A DNA stretch of 6,892 nt, taken from NCBI GenBank assembly GCA_001412365.1, contig LKUE01000388.1:1-6892 (forward strand). Reading direction: 5' to 3'. The notes under the pieces were generated by a model. The model saw nothing but the letters and a program-made list of their open reading frames with translations, was not told the origin of the DNA and did no database searches. Source of the DNA: Desulfuromonas sp. SDB (GTDB lineage: Bacteria; SDB-A). Positions 6,720-6,892 of the stretch are shown here, piece after piece (the stretch's first letter is position 1; every line of letters begins with the position of its first letter). The position numbers and the translations under genes are program-made.

Positions 6720-6892
6720 ATGAAAATCAAAATAATTGCCTTATTACTATTTATCTTCTCAAATATCATCTTAGCAGACGGGTTTGTGGTGATTCCCCCC
6801 ATGCCCCGGTTGCCCGATCCCCAGCAGGTAGGGGTGAAGTATCACCGGGTGCAGGTGGAGATATCCCATCAATTTTCCCAGGTGCATATAGA
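6720..6892 (+). CDS. Exported protein beginning like a VIT domain (partial, runs off the window)
   Basis: Only the first 57 codons are present. They start with a clear Sec signal peptide (MKIKIIALLLFIFSNIILA, residues 1-19, probable cleavage before D20). Then comes a proline-rich linker, IPPMPRLPDPQQ (25-36), and VKYHRVQVEISHQFSQVHI (39-57). That last part fits the first strands of a VIT (vault/inter-alpha-trypsin) domain, where a strand of the type xVxVxIxxQxAxxxV opens the fold. VIT domains in bacteria are normally followed by a vWA domain, which would match the vWA protein just upstream, but that part lies outside the window. The start is supported by GAGG 8 nt upstream. The frame is open to the window edge. 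The family call rests on a short segment and could be wrong; the signal peptide and reading frame are more certain. Confidence 0.7.
   Translation, partial: MKIKIIALLLFIFSNIILADGFVVIPPMPRLPDPQQVGVKYHRVQVEISHQFSQVHI

Overview
The window comes from a bacterium, most likely an exporting Gram-negative member of the FCB (Fibrobacterota-Chlorobiota-Bacteroidota) group. The main clue is a giant exported gingipain-family protease that ends in a type IX secretion (Por) C-terminal sorting domain. The three genes have real Shine-Dalgarno sequences (AAGGTGG, GGGAGGT, GAGG). Bacteroidota proper mostly lack these, so a relative such as a Cloacimonadota- or Marinimicrobia-like lineage is more likely; this placement is inference. 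DNA is moderately AT-rich, and all supported genes lie on the + strand.

Layout: 1-131 is an upstream region with a good sigma70-like promoter, TTGATT-17-TACAAT, whose spacer holds a perfect 13-bp inverted repeat. 132 (or 123)-4979 encodes a protein of about 1,615 residues: signal peptide, C25 propeptide, C25 cysteine protease with the His492/Cys527 dyad, Ig-like domain, two lamin-tail domains, several Ig/FnIII-like domains and a sorting domain. A 9-bp GC-rich hairpin follows the stop. 4980-5531 is a 552-bp intergenic region. It holds that hairpin, a C-rich 101-bp tandem repeat (two copies differing at one base, flanked by a truncated and a diverged copy), and about 150 bp of AT-rich leader.

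5532-6716 encodes an exported von Willebrand factor A (vWA) protein of the hemicentin-like type. Only 3 bp later a second exported protein starts (6720 to the window edge). Its visible N-terminus resembles the start of a VIT domain (vault protein/inter-alpha-trypsin), usually followed by vWA. These two genes look like an operon. The protease appears to be its own unit, separated by the hairpin and repeats.

Together the genes suggest an envelope or cell-surface locus: a secreted protease with many adhesive domains beside metal-binding vWA and VIT proteins. Whether they act together is not shown by the sequence. No RNA gene, CRISPR array, transposase or integrase was found.
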